A stretch of DNA of 64,000 nucleotides from positions 62,001 to 126,000 of the forward strand of contig CAVXSB010000007.1 of NCBI GenBank assembly GCA_963764315.1, read 5' to 3'. Position 1 is the stretch's first letter. Every line of letters starts with the position of its first letter. Position numbers and translations under genes: made by a program. The DNA is from DATLWN01 sp963764315 (GTDB taxonomy: Bacteria > Pseudomonadota > Zetaproteobacteria > Mariprofundales > Mariprofundaceae). Positions 29,636 to 38,626 of the stretch are shown here, piece after piece. Under the pieces are notes generated by a model that was given only the letters and a program-made list of their open reading frames with translations, made no database searches and was not told the origin of the DNA.

Positions 29636-30675
29636 GGGCGGGCCTGATTGCGCACGGTGTCGCCGATATGGATCGGGTTGGTCGATGCCGTGACCAGGGC
29701 GATGGAGGCATCCTGCTGCGGTACCAGCACGATGACCTCGCCGACCTTCTCCTCCGGCAGGGTCACCTGCTTGCCGGTCACCGGATCCTTGACGACGCGC
29801 CCGGCACGATGGATCGACAGCACCGAGCCCGCGCGCAGGTGGTCGCGCAGGCCCAGGCTGATGCCGATGATCTGGTGCTGGCCGGCCTCGGCGGCATCGT
29901 TGCGCAGGTACATGACCTCGCCCTGCAGCGCTTTCTCCGGGTATGTCGGCACGATGCGGGTGTTGACGGGCCGCGCCGGCTTCAGGCGGTCGCCGCGGGA
30001 CATCTCCTCGAAGGAACTGACTACGACGCCGCGGTAGATGGCACCGTCGTGCGAGGTGACCTCGATCTGCCCCAGATCGTTGATCAGGTAGCCGACAAGC
30101 TTGCCGGTGTGCGGGTCCTTGACCGGATCGCCGGTGCGGAAGACGTCGAACACCTCGCCCTCGCTTGGGGCCTGGTCGAACTTCAGGTACAGGTGATCAT
30201 TGGCGCCGTAGTTGATGCGCTGATCGGAGGAGTTGACGATATAGCCCACGCCCTTGACGGCTCCCGGCTGGATGAAGTCCTGCCGGGCCAGGGCGGTCAG
30301 CAGCACATGGGGATCGATCTTCGGCTCCAGGCGCTGCACCGGCTCGACGACGACCGTAGGTTGCGGGCGCACCGTGCTCAGGCCGCCGGTGGCCTTTTGC
30401 TCGGGATTGTACCAGATCTTGTTGCCCGGATAGATCAGGTCCGGATTGGTGATGTAGAGATTGCGCTCCCAGATCTTCATCCATTTTTCCGGATCCTTGA
30501 AGAAGTGGCCGGCGATGTCCCACAGCGTATCGCCCTTCTTGACGACATAGGGCTGGGGGAAGTTCGGCCTGAGATCGGCCTTGGCCGCGCCGGCGGAGGT
30601 GGCGGCATGGGCCGGCGGTGCCGTGGCCGCGAGGGCACAGGCCAGCAGCAGGGCGGTGATGCCTTGACGTATCAT
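29632..30675 (-). CDS. LysM-domain periplasmic protein
   Basis: Exported protein of 347 residues with a signal peptide ending in PPAHAATSAG. A LysM peptidoglycan-binding domain lies at about residues 43-90 (YVVKKGDTLWDIAGHFF to IYPGNKIWY). The long C-terminal part has repeated short beta segments such as KDPHTGKLVGYLI and KDPVTGKQVTLPEE, typical of the LysM protein encoded beside dprA in many gammaproteobacteria. It may anchor to or modify the cell wall; no enzyme motif is visible. Its stop overlaps the presumed dprA start. A 142-base gap above it contains a short hairpin (TTGGGTACGGGCCCAA) with no T-run. Confidence 0.82.
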   Translation of the reverse strand: MIRQGITALLLACALAATAPPAHAATSAGAAKADLRPNFPQPYVVKKGDTLWDIAGHFFKDPEKWMKIWERNLYITNPDLIYPGNKIWYNPEQKATGGLSTVRPQPTVVVEPVQRLEPKIDPHVLLTALARQDFIQPGAVKGVGYIVNSSDQRINYGANDHLYLKFDQAPSEGEVFDVFRTGDPVKDPHTGKLVGYLINDLGQIEVTSHDGAIYRGVVVSSFEEMSRGDRLKPARPVNTRIVPTYPEKALQGEVMYLRNDAAEAGQHQIIGISLGLRDHLRAGSVLSIHRAGRVVKDPVTGKQVTLPEEKVGEVIVLVPQQDASIALVTASTNPIHIGDTVRNQARP

Positions 30676-30817
30676 GCAAACCTCCGGGCGCGGGCCACGC
30701 GTACATTCATATAAGACGGCATGTTCTATCCCTGCGCTTGTTTATCCAAGTGAGCTTACACCACCTTGGGTACGGGCCCAAATCTGTGATGCGAATCGCT
30801 ATGTAGCGTCGTAACGG

Positions 30818-31414
30818 CTATCGGCGCTGTCCGACCTTCGGCTCCTCGTGGCGCAGCAGGCGGGCGATGTTGGTGCGGTGTCGTGCCGCGGTCAGCAGGC
30901 CCAGGGAAGCGCTACAGGCCAGGAAGGCCGGATGGCTGTGGGTCAGCCAGGCGAGCAGCGGCAGGCAGGCGGCGGCCAGGATCGAGGCCACGGAAACGTA
31001 GCGCCAGATCAGCAGGCTGGCGAGCCAGGCGGCGAAGGCGCCGGCGGCGATCCACGGCTGCCAGGGCAGCACGACGCCGAACATCGTGGCCACTCCCTTG
31101 CCGCCCCTGAAGCCGAGATAGACGGGGAAGCAGTGGCCGATGAAGGCGGCCAGCGCCATGCCGGCAGTCAGCCATGCCGAGGCCCCCCAGCGCAGCGACA
31201 GATAGACGGGCAGCGCTCCCTTCAGCACATCGGCGGCCAGCGTCAGGATGCCGACCGCCCTGCCGCCGGTGCGCATGGCGTTGGTGGCGCCGATATTGCC
31301 GCTGCCGTGCCGGCGCGGATCCTTGCCGGTCAGCCAGCGGCTGAACAGCAGTCCGAACGGCACGGCGCCGACCAGGTAGGCGGCGGCAAGGGCGGGGATG
31401 GTATGGCTCAGCAT
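30818..31414 (-). CDS. plsY: Glycerol-3-phosphate acyltransferase (acyl-phosphate type)
   Basis: Membrane enzyme of 198 residues that moves the acyl group from acyl-phosphate to glycerol-3-phosphate, starting phospholipid synthesis. It has five helices. The three conserved motifs are present: DPRRHGSGNIGATNAMR, GHCFPVYLGFRGGKGVATMFG, and a RYVSVAS segment. The C-terminus ends RHRTNIARLLRHEEPKVG, the usual substrate-binding HxxNI with a basic tail. It lies 4 bases downstream of the NDUFA9-type gene on the same strand. Confidence 0.96.
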   Translation of the reverse strand: MLSHTIPALAAAYLVGAVPFGLLFSRWLTGKDPRRHGSGNIGATNAMRTGGRAVGILTLAADVLKGALPVYLSLRWGASAWLTAGMALAAFIGHCFPVYLGFRGGKGVATMFGVVLPWQPWIAAGAFAAWLASLLIWRYVSVASILAAACLPLLAWLTHSHPAFLACSASLGLLTAARHRTNIARLLRHEEPKVGQRR

Positions 31415-31418
31415 GCGG

Positions 31419-32366
31419 TCAGCGCCGGTTCAGGTAATGACGGCGCCGTGCATCCAGCTGATGCTGCAGGCGACTGGACGGGTTCGGGGCAGTGAGCGCC
31501 GGCAGCATGGCTTCCAGCGATGCGGGGGTGCCGAATATGGCCGGGAAGGGATCGCCATCGATGGTGTTGTCCCGCCTGAGCAGCGCGATCTGGTCGCCGG
31601 TCAGCGGTGGGTTCGGCAGCAGCCGGCCGAGCGCGGCGACGACGGCGGCGATGGGGAAGGGCAGGTTGATGACCAGGCGTTTCCGGCCGAGGGCGGCGAG
31701 CAGCATGGCCACGATCTGGCGAAGGGTATAGGCGTCCGGGCCGCCGAGTTCATAGGTCTGGCCGTTTGCATGGCGGTTGCCGACGGCGAGCATGAAGGCA
31801 CGCGCCACATCGTCGACCCAGACGGGCTGGAAGCGGGTGTCGCCGCCGGCGATGGGCAGCACGGGGAGCCGGCTCATGGCCCTGAAGCGGCCCAGGAAGG
31901 CGTCGCCTTTGCCGTAGATGACGGAGGGCCGGAAGATCGTCCACGCCAGTCCGGATTGGCGTACGCGCTCCTCCGCCTCGGCCTTGGTCGTGGCATAATG
32001 GCTGGCCGGCACGCGTCCGGCGCCAAGGGCGCTCATGTGCAGGTACTGTGTGATGCCCGCGCGCTTGCAGGCGGCCAGCACATGCTCGGTGCCCCGCACA
32101 TGCACGGCCGCGAAGTTTTGCCGGCCGCGCTCAACCAGCAGGCCGACGAGGTTGATGGCGACGTCGGCATCGGCCAGCGCTTCATCCAGGCCGCGGCCGT
32201 CGGCGATGTCGGCACGCACCAGGCGTACGCCCTCGACCTGCAGGTCGCGGGCGCGCTCGGGGTGGCGGCAGGCCACCGTCACCGCGTATCCGTGTCGGGC
32301 GGCCTGGCGCACCATGGCGCGGCCGACGAATCCGCTGCCGCCGATCAAGCATATGCGTGTATCCAT
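31419..32366 (-). CDS. NDUFA9-type NAD(P)-binding sugar-epimerase-like protein
   Basis: Extended short-chain dehydrogenase fold of 315 residues. The nucleotide-binding loop is ICLIGGSGFVGRAMV; NLVGLLVERG, MSALGA and the YATTKAEAE stretch with the YxxxK pair follow. It resembles the complex I NDUFA9-like family of proteobacteria, with no known fixed substrate. A GGGAGG sequence sits close to two consecutive ATG codons; the second (32366) has better spacing. It appears co-transcribed with plsY. Confidence 0.85.
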   Translation of the reverse strand: MDTRICLIGGSGFVGRAMVRQAARHGYAVTVACRHPERARDLQVEGVRLVRADIADGRGLDEALADADVAINLVGLLVERGRQNFAAVHVRGTEHVLAACKRAGITQYLHMSALGAGRVPASHYATTKAEAEERVRQSGLAWTIFRPSVIYGKGDAFLGRFRAMSRLPVLPIAGGDTRFQPVWVDDVARAFMLAVGNRHANGQTYELGGPDAYTLRQIVAMLLAALGRKRLVINLPFPIAAVVAALGRLLPNPPLTGDQIALLRRDNTIDGDPFPAIFGTPASLEAMLPALTAPNPSSRLQHQLDARRRHYLNRR

Positions 32367-32577
32367 CATACCTCCCAGCATGCTACGGCCGGGGAAATTA
32401 ACAAGGCTGGGGCGATGCGGTCAACGTGGCCCCGTGTTACGGCGGCGAGTCTTGCGGCGCCAAGGCCAGGGGCTAGGCTAAGGCCAGGCATATGCAGACG
32501 GGGTGGCGAATGGGCTTGCGAGACTTCAATCCGGATCAGGTGATCGCGGCCGCGGCGACAAGGTCCCGGTAGCGTCG

Positions 32578-34356
32578 ATGCCGATCGAAACATCACGCAT
32601 CCAGGCGGCAACGAGCCTGCCTGCAGCCCTGTTCACGGCTGCTGCCACCATCCCCGCCGAGCCTGCCCAATGGGTGCGCGCCGACGATGCCTACCATGCA
32701 CTCAGCTATGGCCAGTTTGCCGACCGCATCCGGCGCGTGGCCACCGGCCTGTTGGCCGCCGGGGTGGGACCAGGGGACCGGGTGGTGGTGCTGATGGAGA
32801 ACCGGCCGGAATGGGCGGTGGCGGATTATGCGGCGATGGCCATCGGTGCGGTGACGGTACCGCTGTATTGCTCCTACCGCCCGCAGGACATGCGCTATGT
32901 CATCGAGGATGTGGGGGCCAGGATCGTCATCGCCTCCGGCGGCAGCCTGCTGGCGCACGTGCTTCAGGCCGTGGAGGCCTGCCCGGATATGGAGGCGGTG
33001 TATGCGCTGGAGCCGCCCGAGGGGCATGCCCTGGTGCGATCGTTTGCCGAGCTGGAGGCAGGCGAGGTCGACATGGCGGCCATCGAGGGGCGGCTGGCCG
33101 GCATCGATCGGCACAGTCTGGCCACGATCGTCTACACCTCGGGTACGACGGCGCTGCCGAAGGGGGTCATGCTGTCGCATGGCAACCTGCTGGCCGTCGT
33201 CGAGGCGGCCTGCGGGGTCATCGATTTCCGGCCCGGCGAGATCATGCTGTCCTTCCTGCCCCTGGCACACAGCCTGGAGCGCCTGGCCGGGCATTTTCTC
33301 GTGTATTCGGCGGGGCTGTCCGTGGCCTTCGCCGAACGCCCGGACACGGTGGCCAAGAATCTGCCGGAGGCGCGCCCGTCGCTGCTGATCTCGGTGCCGC
33401 GCATGCTCGAGGTCGTGCGTGCGCGCATCCTTTCGCAGGTGGCCAAGCAGGCGGCCTGGCAGCGAGGCCTGTTTGCGGCCTACCTGGCCTGCGGCCAGGC
33501 GCGCTTCCGGAAGGATGCGACCCTGCCCCAGCGTCTGGTCCACGCCCTGCTGGATCCGCTGGTGGGCGTGAAGATTCGCCGTCGCTTCGGCGGTCGCCTG
33601 CGTCTGATGGTGTCCGGCGGGGCACCGCTGGGTGCGGAGGTCAACGCCTTCTTCGAGGGTATCGGCATGCCCATCCTGCAGGGCTACGGCCTGACGGAAT
33701 CGGCGCCGCTGATCAGCGTCAATCCGCCGGGCGACCGGCGCCTGGGTACGGTTGGGCTGCCGGTGGGGAACGTCGAGGTGCGCCTGGCCGGGGACGGGGA
33801 GATATTGGCGAAGGGCGCGAACATCATGCTCGGCTACTGGCGTCAGCCGGAGGCGACGGCTGCGGCCATCGTCGACGGCTGGTTGCATACGGGCGATATC
33901 GGGGAGATCGATGCGGACGGCTATCTGCGCATCACCGATCGCAAGAAGGACATCATCGTCAATTCCGGCGGCGAGAACATCGCCCCCCAGCGCATCGAGT
34001 CGCTGCTGGTCGCCGACGACCTGATTGAGCAGGTCGTCGTGTTCGGCGACCATCGGCCATACCTGGTCGCCATCGTCGTGCCGAATGCCGAGGCCTGCCG
34101 TGCCTGGGCCCGGGACGCGGGGTTACCGGTCTCGGATTGGCATGCGCTGGCGGCCTCGACAGTGCTGCGCAAGGAACTGCAGAACCGCAGCGCCGCCATC
34201 CTGAAGCCCTTGAACCCCTTCGAGCAGGTGAGGCGCATCCATGTGCGCGCCGAGCCGTTCACCATCGAGTCCGGGCTGTTGACGCCGACGCTGAAGATCA
34301 AACGCCGACTGGTGTTCGGCATGCTCAGAGATGAGATCGAGGCCCTGTACCGATAG
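32578..34356 (+). CDS. Long-chain acyl-CoA synthetase (AMP-forming)
   Basis: Activates fatty acids to acyl-CoA with ATP. It has 592 residues, the size of the FadD15/FAA-like family. The AMP loop is TIVYTSGTTALPKGVMLSHG, followed by LQGYGLTESAP and GWLHTGDIGEIDADGYL, with ITDRKKDIIVNSGGENIAP at the C-terminal domain hinge. The catalytic lysine region PTLKIKRRLV is present. ATG 32578 is preferred, since the in-frame extension back to 32503 gives a low-complexity leader unlike the family. The 211-base divergent gap upstream shows no clear promoter. The gene ends just before a dispersed repeat and three hairpins. Confidence 0.93.
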   Translation: MPIETSRIQAATSLPAALFTAAATIPAEPAQWVRADDAYHALSYGQFADRIRRVATGLLAAGVGPGDRVVVLMENRPEWAVADYAAMAIGAVTVPLYCSYRPQDMRYVIEDVGARIVIASGGSLLAHVLQAVEACPDMEAVYALEPPEGHALVRSFAELEAGEVDMAAIEGRLAGIDRHSLATIVYTSGTTALPKGVMLSHGNLLAVVEAACGVIDFRPGEIMLSFLPLAHSLERLAGHFLVYSAGLSVAFAERPDTVAKNLPEARPSLLISVPRMLEVVRARILSQVAKQAAWQRGLFAAYLACGQARFRKDATLPQRLVHALLDPLVGVKIRRRFGGRLRLMVSGGAPLGAEVNAFFEGIGMPILQGYGLTESAPLISVNPPGDRRLGTVGLPVGNVEVRLAGDGEILAKGANIMLGYWRQPEATAAAIVDGWLHTGDIGEIDADGYLRITDRKKDIIVNSGGENIAPQRIESLLVADDLIEQVVVFGDHRPYLVAIVVPNAEACRAWARDAGLPVSDWHALAASTVLRKELQNRSAAILKPLNPFEQVRRIHVRAEPFTIESGLLTPTLKIKRRLVFGMLRDEIEALYR

Positions 34357-34386
34357 ACATTGGCCGTGTTGATGCCATCGAAATTC

Positions 34387-34403
34387 ATGTGAACAGGCCC
34401 TAA
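34387..34403. repeat. Copy of dispersed motif ATGTGAACAGGCCCTAA
   Basis: The 17-base sequence lies 30 bases after the acyl-CoA synthetase stop. It is nearly identical to ATGTGAGCAGGCCCTAA at 1413-1429. An A-run follows it. Confidence 0.5.
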
Positions 34404-34454
34404 AAAACACGGCCTCGGAGCGTGATTCAGGGCGTCCTGCCCTCGGCCTTGATC

Positions 34455-34525
34455 GTTCCGCAAGAGCGCGGTCTTGCGGAACTCGCGGCTTCACGCCGTG
34501 AGCCGCCGCCCATCCGTGGGCGGCG
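34455..34525. terminator. Three tandem hairpins between convergent genes
   Basis: Three stem-loops fill the 182-base gap between the acyl-CoA synthetase and yajQ, whose ends face each other. First: an 11-bp perfect stem GTTCCGCAAGA/TCTTGCGGAAC, 34455-34482, 6-base loop. Second: GCGGCT...AGCCGC with an inner CACG/CGTG, 34485-34506. Third: CGCCGCCCA/TGGGCGGCG, a 9-bp perfect stem with a TCCG loop, 34504-34525. None has a T-run, so they are not textbook Rho-independent terminators. They could block read-through or protect 3' ends on both strands. The second and third share three bases and cannot form fully together. Confidence 0.5.
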
Positions 34526-34538
34526 ATGTCGCCGGGCC

Positions 34539-35024
34539 TTAGTCCCTGAGGTTGATGAAGGCCAGCGGCCGGTCCGCCGGCAGGCCGCGGATCAGGGTCA
34601 TGGCCGCCTGCAGGTCGTCCCGGTTCTTGCCGGTGATGCGTACCTGTTCCCCCTGGATGGCGGCCTGCACCTTCAGCTTGCTGTCCTTGATCTCGCGACT
34701 GATCTTTTTGGCCAGATCCTTGTCGATGCCCTGCTTGACGGTGATGGCCTGGCGCAGCATGTCGCCGCTGGCCCGCTCGGGGGTGGCGAAGTCCAGGCAT
34801 TTCGGATCCAGACCCCTGCGTACGATACGCGCCTTCAACAGCTCATGTATGGCGCCAAGCTTGTACTCATCGTCGGCGACGACGGTGATGACGCTCTCGT
34901 GTCGCTCGATACTCGCCTTGCTGCCCTTGAAGTCGTAGCGGGCGGTGATTTCCTTCTTGACCTGATTGACGGCGTTGTCGATCTCCTGCAGGTCGGTTTC
35001 CGATACCACATCGAAGCTCGGCAT
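34539..35024 (-). CDS. yajQ: YajQ-family cyclic-di-GMP/nucleotide-binding protein
   Basis: Soluble protein of 161 residues with two ferredoxin-like domains. The opening MPSFDVVSETDLQEIDNAV, the middle SKASIERHESVITVVADDEY and the closing RGLPADRPLAFINLRD are highly characteristic. YajQ proteins bind cyclic di-GMP in Xanthomonas and affect transcription; the role here is unknown. It is divergent from the M23 peptidase with a 98-base gap holding two TTGACA hexamers, neither with a good -10 in the rightward direction. Confidence 0.95.
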   Translation of the reverse strand: MPSFDVVSETDLQEIDNAVNQVKKEITARYDFKGSKASIERHESVITVVADDEYKLGAIHELLKARIVRRGLDPKCLDFATPERASGDMLRQAITVKQGIDKDLAKKISREIKDSKLKVQAAIQGEQVRITGKNRDDLQAAMTLIRGLPADRPLAFINLRD

Positions 35025-35122
35025 GATCGTTCCCCCTTGTCGCTTTTCGTTGACATCGTGCAGCAGGAAGCTTTGACATTCAATGTGTTGGCGGCGATCA
35101 TTCTTACAGACAAGGAGACCTC

Positions 35123-36430
35123 TTGCCGCAGGATTTCACCGATCGCAGAGAACAAGCCGAGATCGCAGAGCCGCGGCCTGCACGCCGTCTGTTGCCCGCC
35201 CTGTCCATCCTCGGGCTGGGGCTGGGGGCGGTCGTCGCCGTGGTGCTGATGAGCGGCGGCGAGCAGGTCAGCGCCAGCGTATCGCCATACCGGCAGGAGT
35301 GGCTGGCCCCGGAGCCGGTGCATATGGCTCCGGCCAGCGAGGAGAAGCAGATCCGGCTGCGCTCCGGCCAGACCGCCATCGCCGCCCTGACCGCACTGGG
35401 GCTTTCCATGCCCGAGACCTACCTGGCTGTCGAGGCGGCGCGCAGTGCCTATGCCTTGAAGCAGGTGCATGCCGGGCATGCGATGACCCGCATCGACGAT
35501 GCGGCCGGCATACACATCTATTACGACATCGATACCGGCCAGCGTTTGCGCCTGGATCGCGATGCCGGCGGGCAGTGGCAGGCCGGCGTCGAGCCGCGTG
35601 CCCTGCAGAGCCGGGTGGCGATGGCCGAGGGAGAGATCGGCGACAGCTTCTTCGCCGCCGCTGAAAAGGCGGGCCTGGACGAGACGACGGCGATGAATCT
35701 GGTCGATATCTTCGCCTGGGATATCGATTTCGCCCGCGACATCCGTGCCGGCGACCGCTTCCGCGTACTCTACGAGGAGCATTACGACGAGCACGGGCGC
35801 CGGCTGGGCTCCACGATCCTGGCCGCCGAATTCCGCAATCAGGGCGAGAATCACCAGGCCGTGCGCTACCAGATCGCCCCTGGACGTTACGATTATTTCT
35901 CGCCCGACGGCCGAAGCCTGCGCAAGTCCTTCCTGAAAGCGCCGCTGAAGTACACGCGCATCTCCTCGCGTTTTTCGCTGCATCGCATGCATCCGATCCT
36001 CGGCTACACCCGCGCCCACAAGGGCGTCGATTACGCGGCGCCGACCGGTACGCCGGTGCATGCCGTCGGCGACGGCGTCATCGCCTATTGCGGCTGGCGC
36101 GGCGGTTATGGCCGTTTCATCCTGATCCGGCACACCGACGGCGTGCATGGGACCGCCTATGGGCATTTGTCGCGCTATGCGCGTGGCATCCATGCCGGGG
36201 CGCATGTGCGCCAGGGGCAGGTCATCGCCTACGTGGGCATGAGCGGCCTGGCCACTGGCCCGCATCTGCATTTCGAGTTCCGCATCCGCGGCGTACAGGT
36301 CAACCCGTTGACGGTGAAGCGGACCCCGGCCGATCCGGTGCCGCATGCCCGCATGGCGGCCTTCCGCCAGGCCGTGGCACCGCTGCTGGCCCGCATCGAC
36401 GCGCCGCGGCCGCTGTTGGCCTGGAATTGA
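35123..36430 (+). CDS. M23-family murein endopeptidase (MepM-like)
   Basis: Cell-wall endopeptidase anchored in the inner membrane, likely cutting peptidoglycan cross-links. It has 435 residues. One transmembrane helix lies at about residues 26-45 (LLPALSILGLGLGAVVAVVL). An OapA/LysM-like region with LRSGQTAIAALTALGL follows, and then the M23 domain with metal ligands H and D in GYTRAHKGVDYAAPTGTPV, a catalytic AYGHLSRYA and HLHFEFRIRG. All zinc ligands are present, so it is an active enzyme and not an EnvC/NlpD-type activator. The start is TTG with a strong AAGGAGA six bases before it. Confidence 0.92.
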   Translation: MPQDFTDRREQAEIAEPRPARRLLPALSILGLGLGAVVAVVLMSGGEQVSASVSPYRQEWLAPEPVHMAPASEEKQIRLRSGQTAIAALTALGLSMPETYLAVEAARSAYALKQVHAGHAMTRIDDAAGIHIYYDIDTGQRLRLDRDAGGQWQAGVEPRALQSRVAMAEGEIGDSFFAAAEKAGLDETTAMNLVDIFAWDIDFARDIRAGDRFRVLYEEHYDEHGRRLGSTILAAEFRNQGENHQAVRYQIAPGRYDYFSPDGRSLRKSFLKAPLKYTRISSRFSLHRMHPILGYTRAHKGVDYAAPTGTPVHAVGDGVIAYCGWRGGYGRFILIRHTDGVHGTAYGHLSRYARGIHAGAHVRQGQVIAYVGMSGLATGPHLHFEFRIRGVQVNPLTVKRTPADPVPHARMAAFRQAVAPLLARIDAPRPLLAWN

Positions 36431-36484
36431 GTGCCGGGCACGCGGCCTTCGGGCCATACATTAATCTTTGAATTAGGAACGGAT

Positions 36485-37474
36485 ATGACAGGCGACGGCA
36501 TCGACGAGAAGCAGGCGGAGGCATGGCTGGCGCAGGCACGCCAGGTGATCGACATCGAGGCCGAGGGTCTGGGGCGGGTACGCGCCTCGCTGGATTCTGC
36601 CTTCGTACAGGCCGTGTCCTGCATCCTTGGCCACAGCGGGCGCCTGGTGGTGCTGGGTATGGGCAAGTCCGGCCTCATCGCCAAGAAGATTGCCGCCACC
36701 TTCGCCAGCACCGGCACGCCGGCCTTCTTCGTGCATGCCGCCGAGGCCAGGCACGGAGACCTGGGTATGATCACCCATGACGACGTGGTACTGGCGCTGT
36801 CGCACAGTGGCGAGACCGAGGAGGTATCGAGCCTGTTGCCGACGATCAAGCGCCTTGGTGCATCATTGATCGCCATCACCGGCAACCCGGCATCGACCCT
36901 GGCCCGTTATGCCGACATCGTGTTGCCGGTGCCGGTACAGCAGGAGGCCTGCCCGATGAATCTGGCCCCGACCGCATCGACGACGGCGGCCCTGGTGCTC
37001 GGCGATGCGCTGGCGGTGGTGACGCTGAAGCAGCGCGGCATCGACGAGCGCGATTTCGCGCGCGTGCACCCGGCCGGCAGCCTCGGCCGACGGTTGATGC
37101 GCGTGGCCGATGTCATGCACCAGGGCGGCGAACTGCCGATGGTCGGCCGCCATGCCAGCCTGCGCGAGGCCATCGTCACCATCAGCAGCCGCCGGCTGGG
37201 CATCACCGGCATCGCCGACGAGGGCCGCCTGATCGGCTGTCTGACCGACGGCGATCTGCGCCGCATCCTGCAGTCCGGACATGTCGACCTTGATGCGCCG
37301 GTGGCTACCGTCATGCATGCGGCGCCGCGCGTCATCGGCACCGATCGCCTGGCCAGCGAGGCGGTGCGCATGATGGAGGAGTACAAGATCACCGTGCTGT
37401 TCGTCGTCGACGGCGGCGGGGACGTCGTCGGCGCCGTGCACATGCACGACCTGCTGCATGCGGGGGTGGCATGA
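36485..37474 (+). CDS. kdsD: Arabinose-5-phosphate isomerase
   Basis: Converts ribulose-5-phosphate to arabinose-5-phosphate, the first step of KDO synthesis. It has 329 residues: a sugar isomerase (SIS) domain with VLGMGKSGLIAKKIAATFAS and ALSHSGETEEVSSLLP, then two CBS domains (RVADVMHQGGELPMV and APVATVMHAAP). ATG 36485 follows an AGGAACGG site; the upstream extension is rejected. It overlaps kdsC by four bases, opening the kdsD-kdsC-lptC-lptA-lptB operon that links KDO supply to LPS transport. Confidence 0.97.
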   Translation: MTGDGIDEKQAEAWLAQARQVIDIEAEGLGRVRASLDSAFVQAVSCILGHSGRLVVLGMGKSGLIAKKIAATFASTGTPAFFVHAAEARHGDLGMITHDDVVLALSHSGETEEVSSLLPTIKRLGASLIAITGNPASTLARYADIVLPVPVQQEACPMNLAPTASTTAALVLGDALAVVTLKQRGIDERDFARVHPAGSLGRRLMRVADVMHQGGELPMVGRHASLREAIVTISSRRLGITGIADEGRLIGCLTDGDLRRILQSGHVDLDAPVATVMHAAPRVIGTDRLASEAVRMMEEYKITVLFVVDGGGDVVGAVHMHDLLHAGVA

Positions 37475-38040
37475 GCACGGGATATGCCGATTTCCCGCTC
37501 GAACTTGCCCGCGGCGTACGCCTGCTGGTGCTCGATGTCGACGGCGTGCTGACCCGCGGCGCCATCCTCCTCGACGATGATGGCAAGGAGAGCAAGGGTT
37601 TCCATGTCCGCGACGGGCACGGCATCAAGATGCTGCAGCGCGCCGGCATCGGCGTCGGCATCCTCACCGGCCGCACTTCCGGCGTCGTGGCGCACCGGGC
37701 GCGGGATCTCGGCATCAGCTGCGTCATCCAGGGCAGCCTGCGCAAGGCCGAGGGTCTGGATGCGCTGTGCGCCATGGCGGGAATCCCACCCGATCAATGC
37801 GCCTATATGGGCGATGACGTCGTCGATTTGCCGGCGATGCGGCGCTGCCGGCTGGCGATGGCCCCACGTGATGCGCATCCGTCGGTGCTGGGCCTGGCGC
37901 AGTGGCGTGCGGGCTTCGATGGCGGTGCCGGCGCCGTGCGTCAGGCCTGCGAGGGGCTGATCCTGGCGAATGATGCCTGGGCGCAGGTCGTGCAGGCCGC
38001 CTATGGCCTGGCCCCGGCGGATTGCGGCTGGCCCGCCTGA
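37471..38040 (+). CDS. kdsC: KDO-8-phosphate phosphatase
   Basis: HAD-family phosphatase of 189 residues that releases KDO from KDO-8-phosphate. The HAD motifs are LLVLDVDGVLT (residues 15-25, with the nucleophilic aspartate), GILTGRTS, a conserved lysine region and YMGDDVVDLPAM. It has no cap domain, as expected for KdsC, which works as a tetramer. The ATG overlaps the kdsD stop. lptC begins 10 bases after its end. Confidence 0.96.
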   Translation: MSTGYADFPLELARGVRLLVLDVDGVLTRGAILLDDDGKESKGFHVRDGHGIKMLQRAGIGVGILTGRTSGVVAHRARDLGISCVIQGSLRKAEGLDALCAMAGIPPDQCAYMGDDVVDLPAMRRCRLAMAPRDAHPSVLGLAQWRAGFDGGAGAVRQACEGLILANDAWAQVVQAAYGLAPADCGWPA

Positions 38041-38050
38041 GCGGTGGACG

Positions 38051-38626
38051 ATGAGTCCCCGTCTCTGGACTGCGGCCAAATGGGCCAGCCTGGCCGTATC
38101 CGTCGGCAGCATGGTGCTGGCGGTGATCCTGATAGCGTTCGGCGATCATGGGGCGCAGCTGCTGCAGGTCACGAGCCCGGTCGGTGGCACGAAGGTGGAA
38201 AAGCCGCTGATCATCGAGCGCAAGGGCGATCGCATCATCTGGCGCCTGAAGGCAGAGAAGGCCGAGCAGCAACTGAAGGGCGGGCTAAGGCTGACCCTGC
38301 CCACCCTCGAGCTATTCACCGATGCCGGGGAGAAGGTTACCATATCCGGGGTGTGGGCGAGTTTCGATCCGCTGCATCGCAACATCGTCTTTCATCAGCG
38401 GGTCGTGGCCTTATACCAGCAATGGCGATTGAGCTGTGATACGCTGGCCTATGTCAGCAGCAAGGACGAGGTCACCGTGCCGGGTCCGTTCGTGGCCATC
38501 GGCGACAAGATCACGATCAAGGGTGCTGGCCTGCGCGCCGACCGGCATTCCCAGCGCTTGTGGGTCGAGCATGGCGTCAATATCGTGGACCGGGGTTCGC
38601 ATTTGTTAGGGGTACAGCAGCCATGA
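38051..38626 (+). CDS. lptC: LPS export protein LptC
   Basis: Bitopic inner-membrane protein of 191 residues that takes LPS from LptB2FG and passes it to LptA. It has a single N-terminal helix (WASLAVSVGSMVLAVILIAF) and then the periplasmic beta-jellyroll, with IWRLKAEKAEQQ and LFTDAGEKVTISG. ATG 38051 places the helix correctly. Its stop overlaps the lptA start (ATGA). LptC is poorly conserved; position between kdsC and lptA makes the call firm. Confidence 0.92.
   Translation: MSPRLWTAAKWASLAVSVGSMVLAVILIAFGDHGAQLLQVTSPVGGTKVEKPLIIERKGDRIIWRLKAEKAEQQLKGGLRLTLPTLELFTDAGEKVTISGVWASFDPLHRNIVFHQRVVALYQQWRLSCDTLAYVSSKDEVTVPGPFVAIGDKITIKGAGLRADRHSQRLWVEHGVNIVDRGSHLLGVQQP

Noticed and set aside
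32503..32577. Upstream ATG start for the acyl-CoA synthetase
   Set aside because: The added 25 residues are low-complexity and not family-like; the ATG at 32578 gives the normal length.
34455..34525. Integron attC site or CRISPR repeat
   Set aside because: The three hairpins differ in sequence, with no equal spacers, no integrase and no cas genes nearby.
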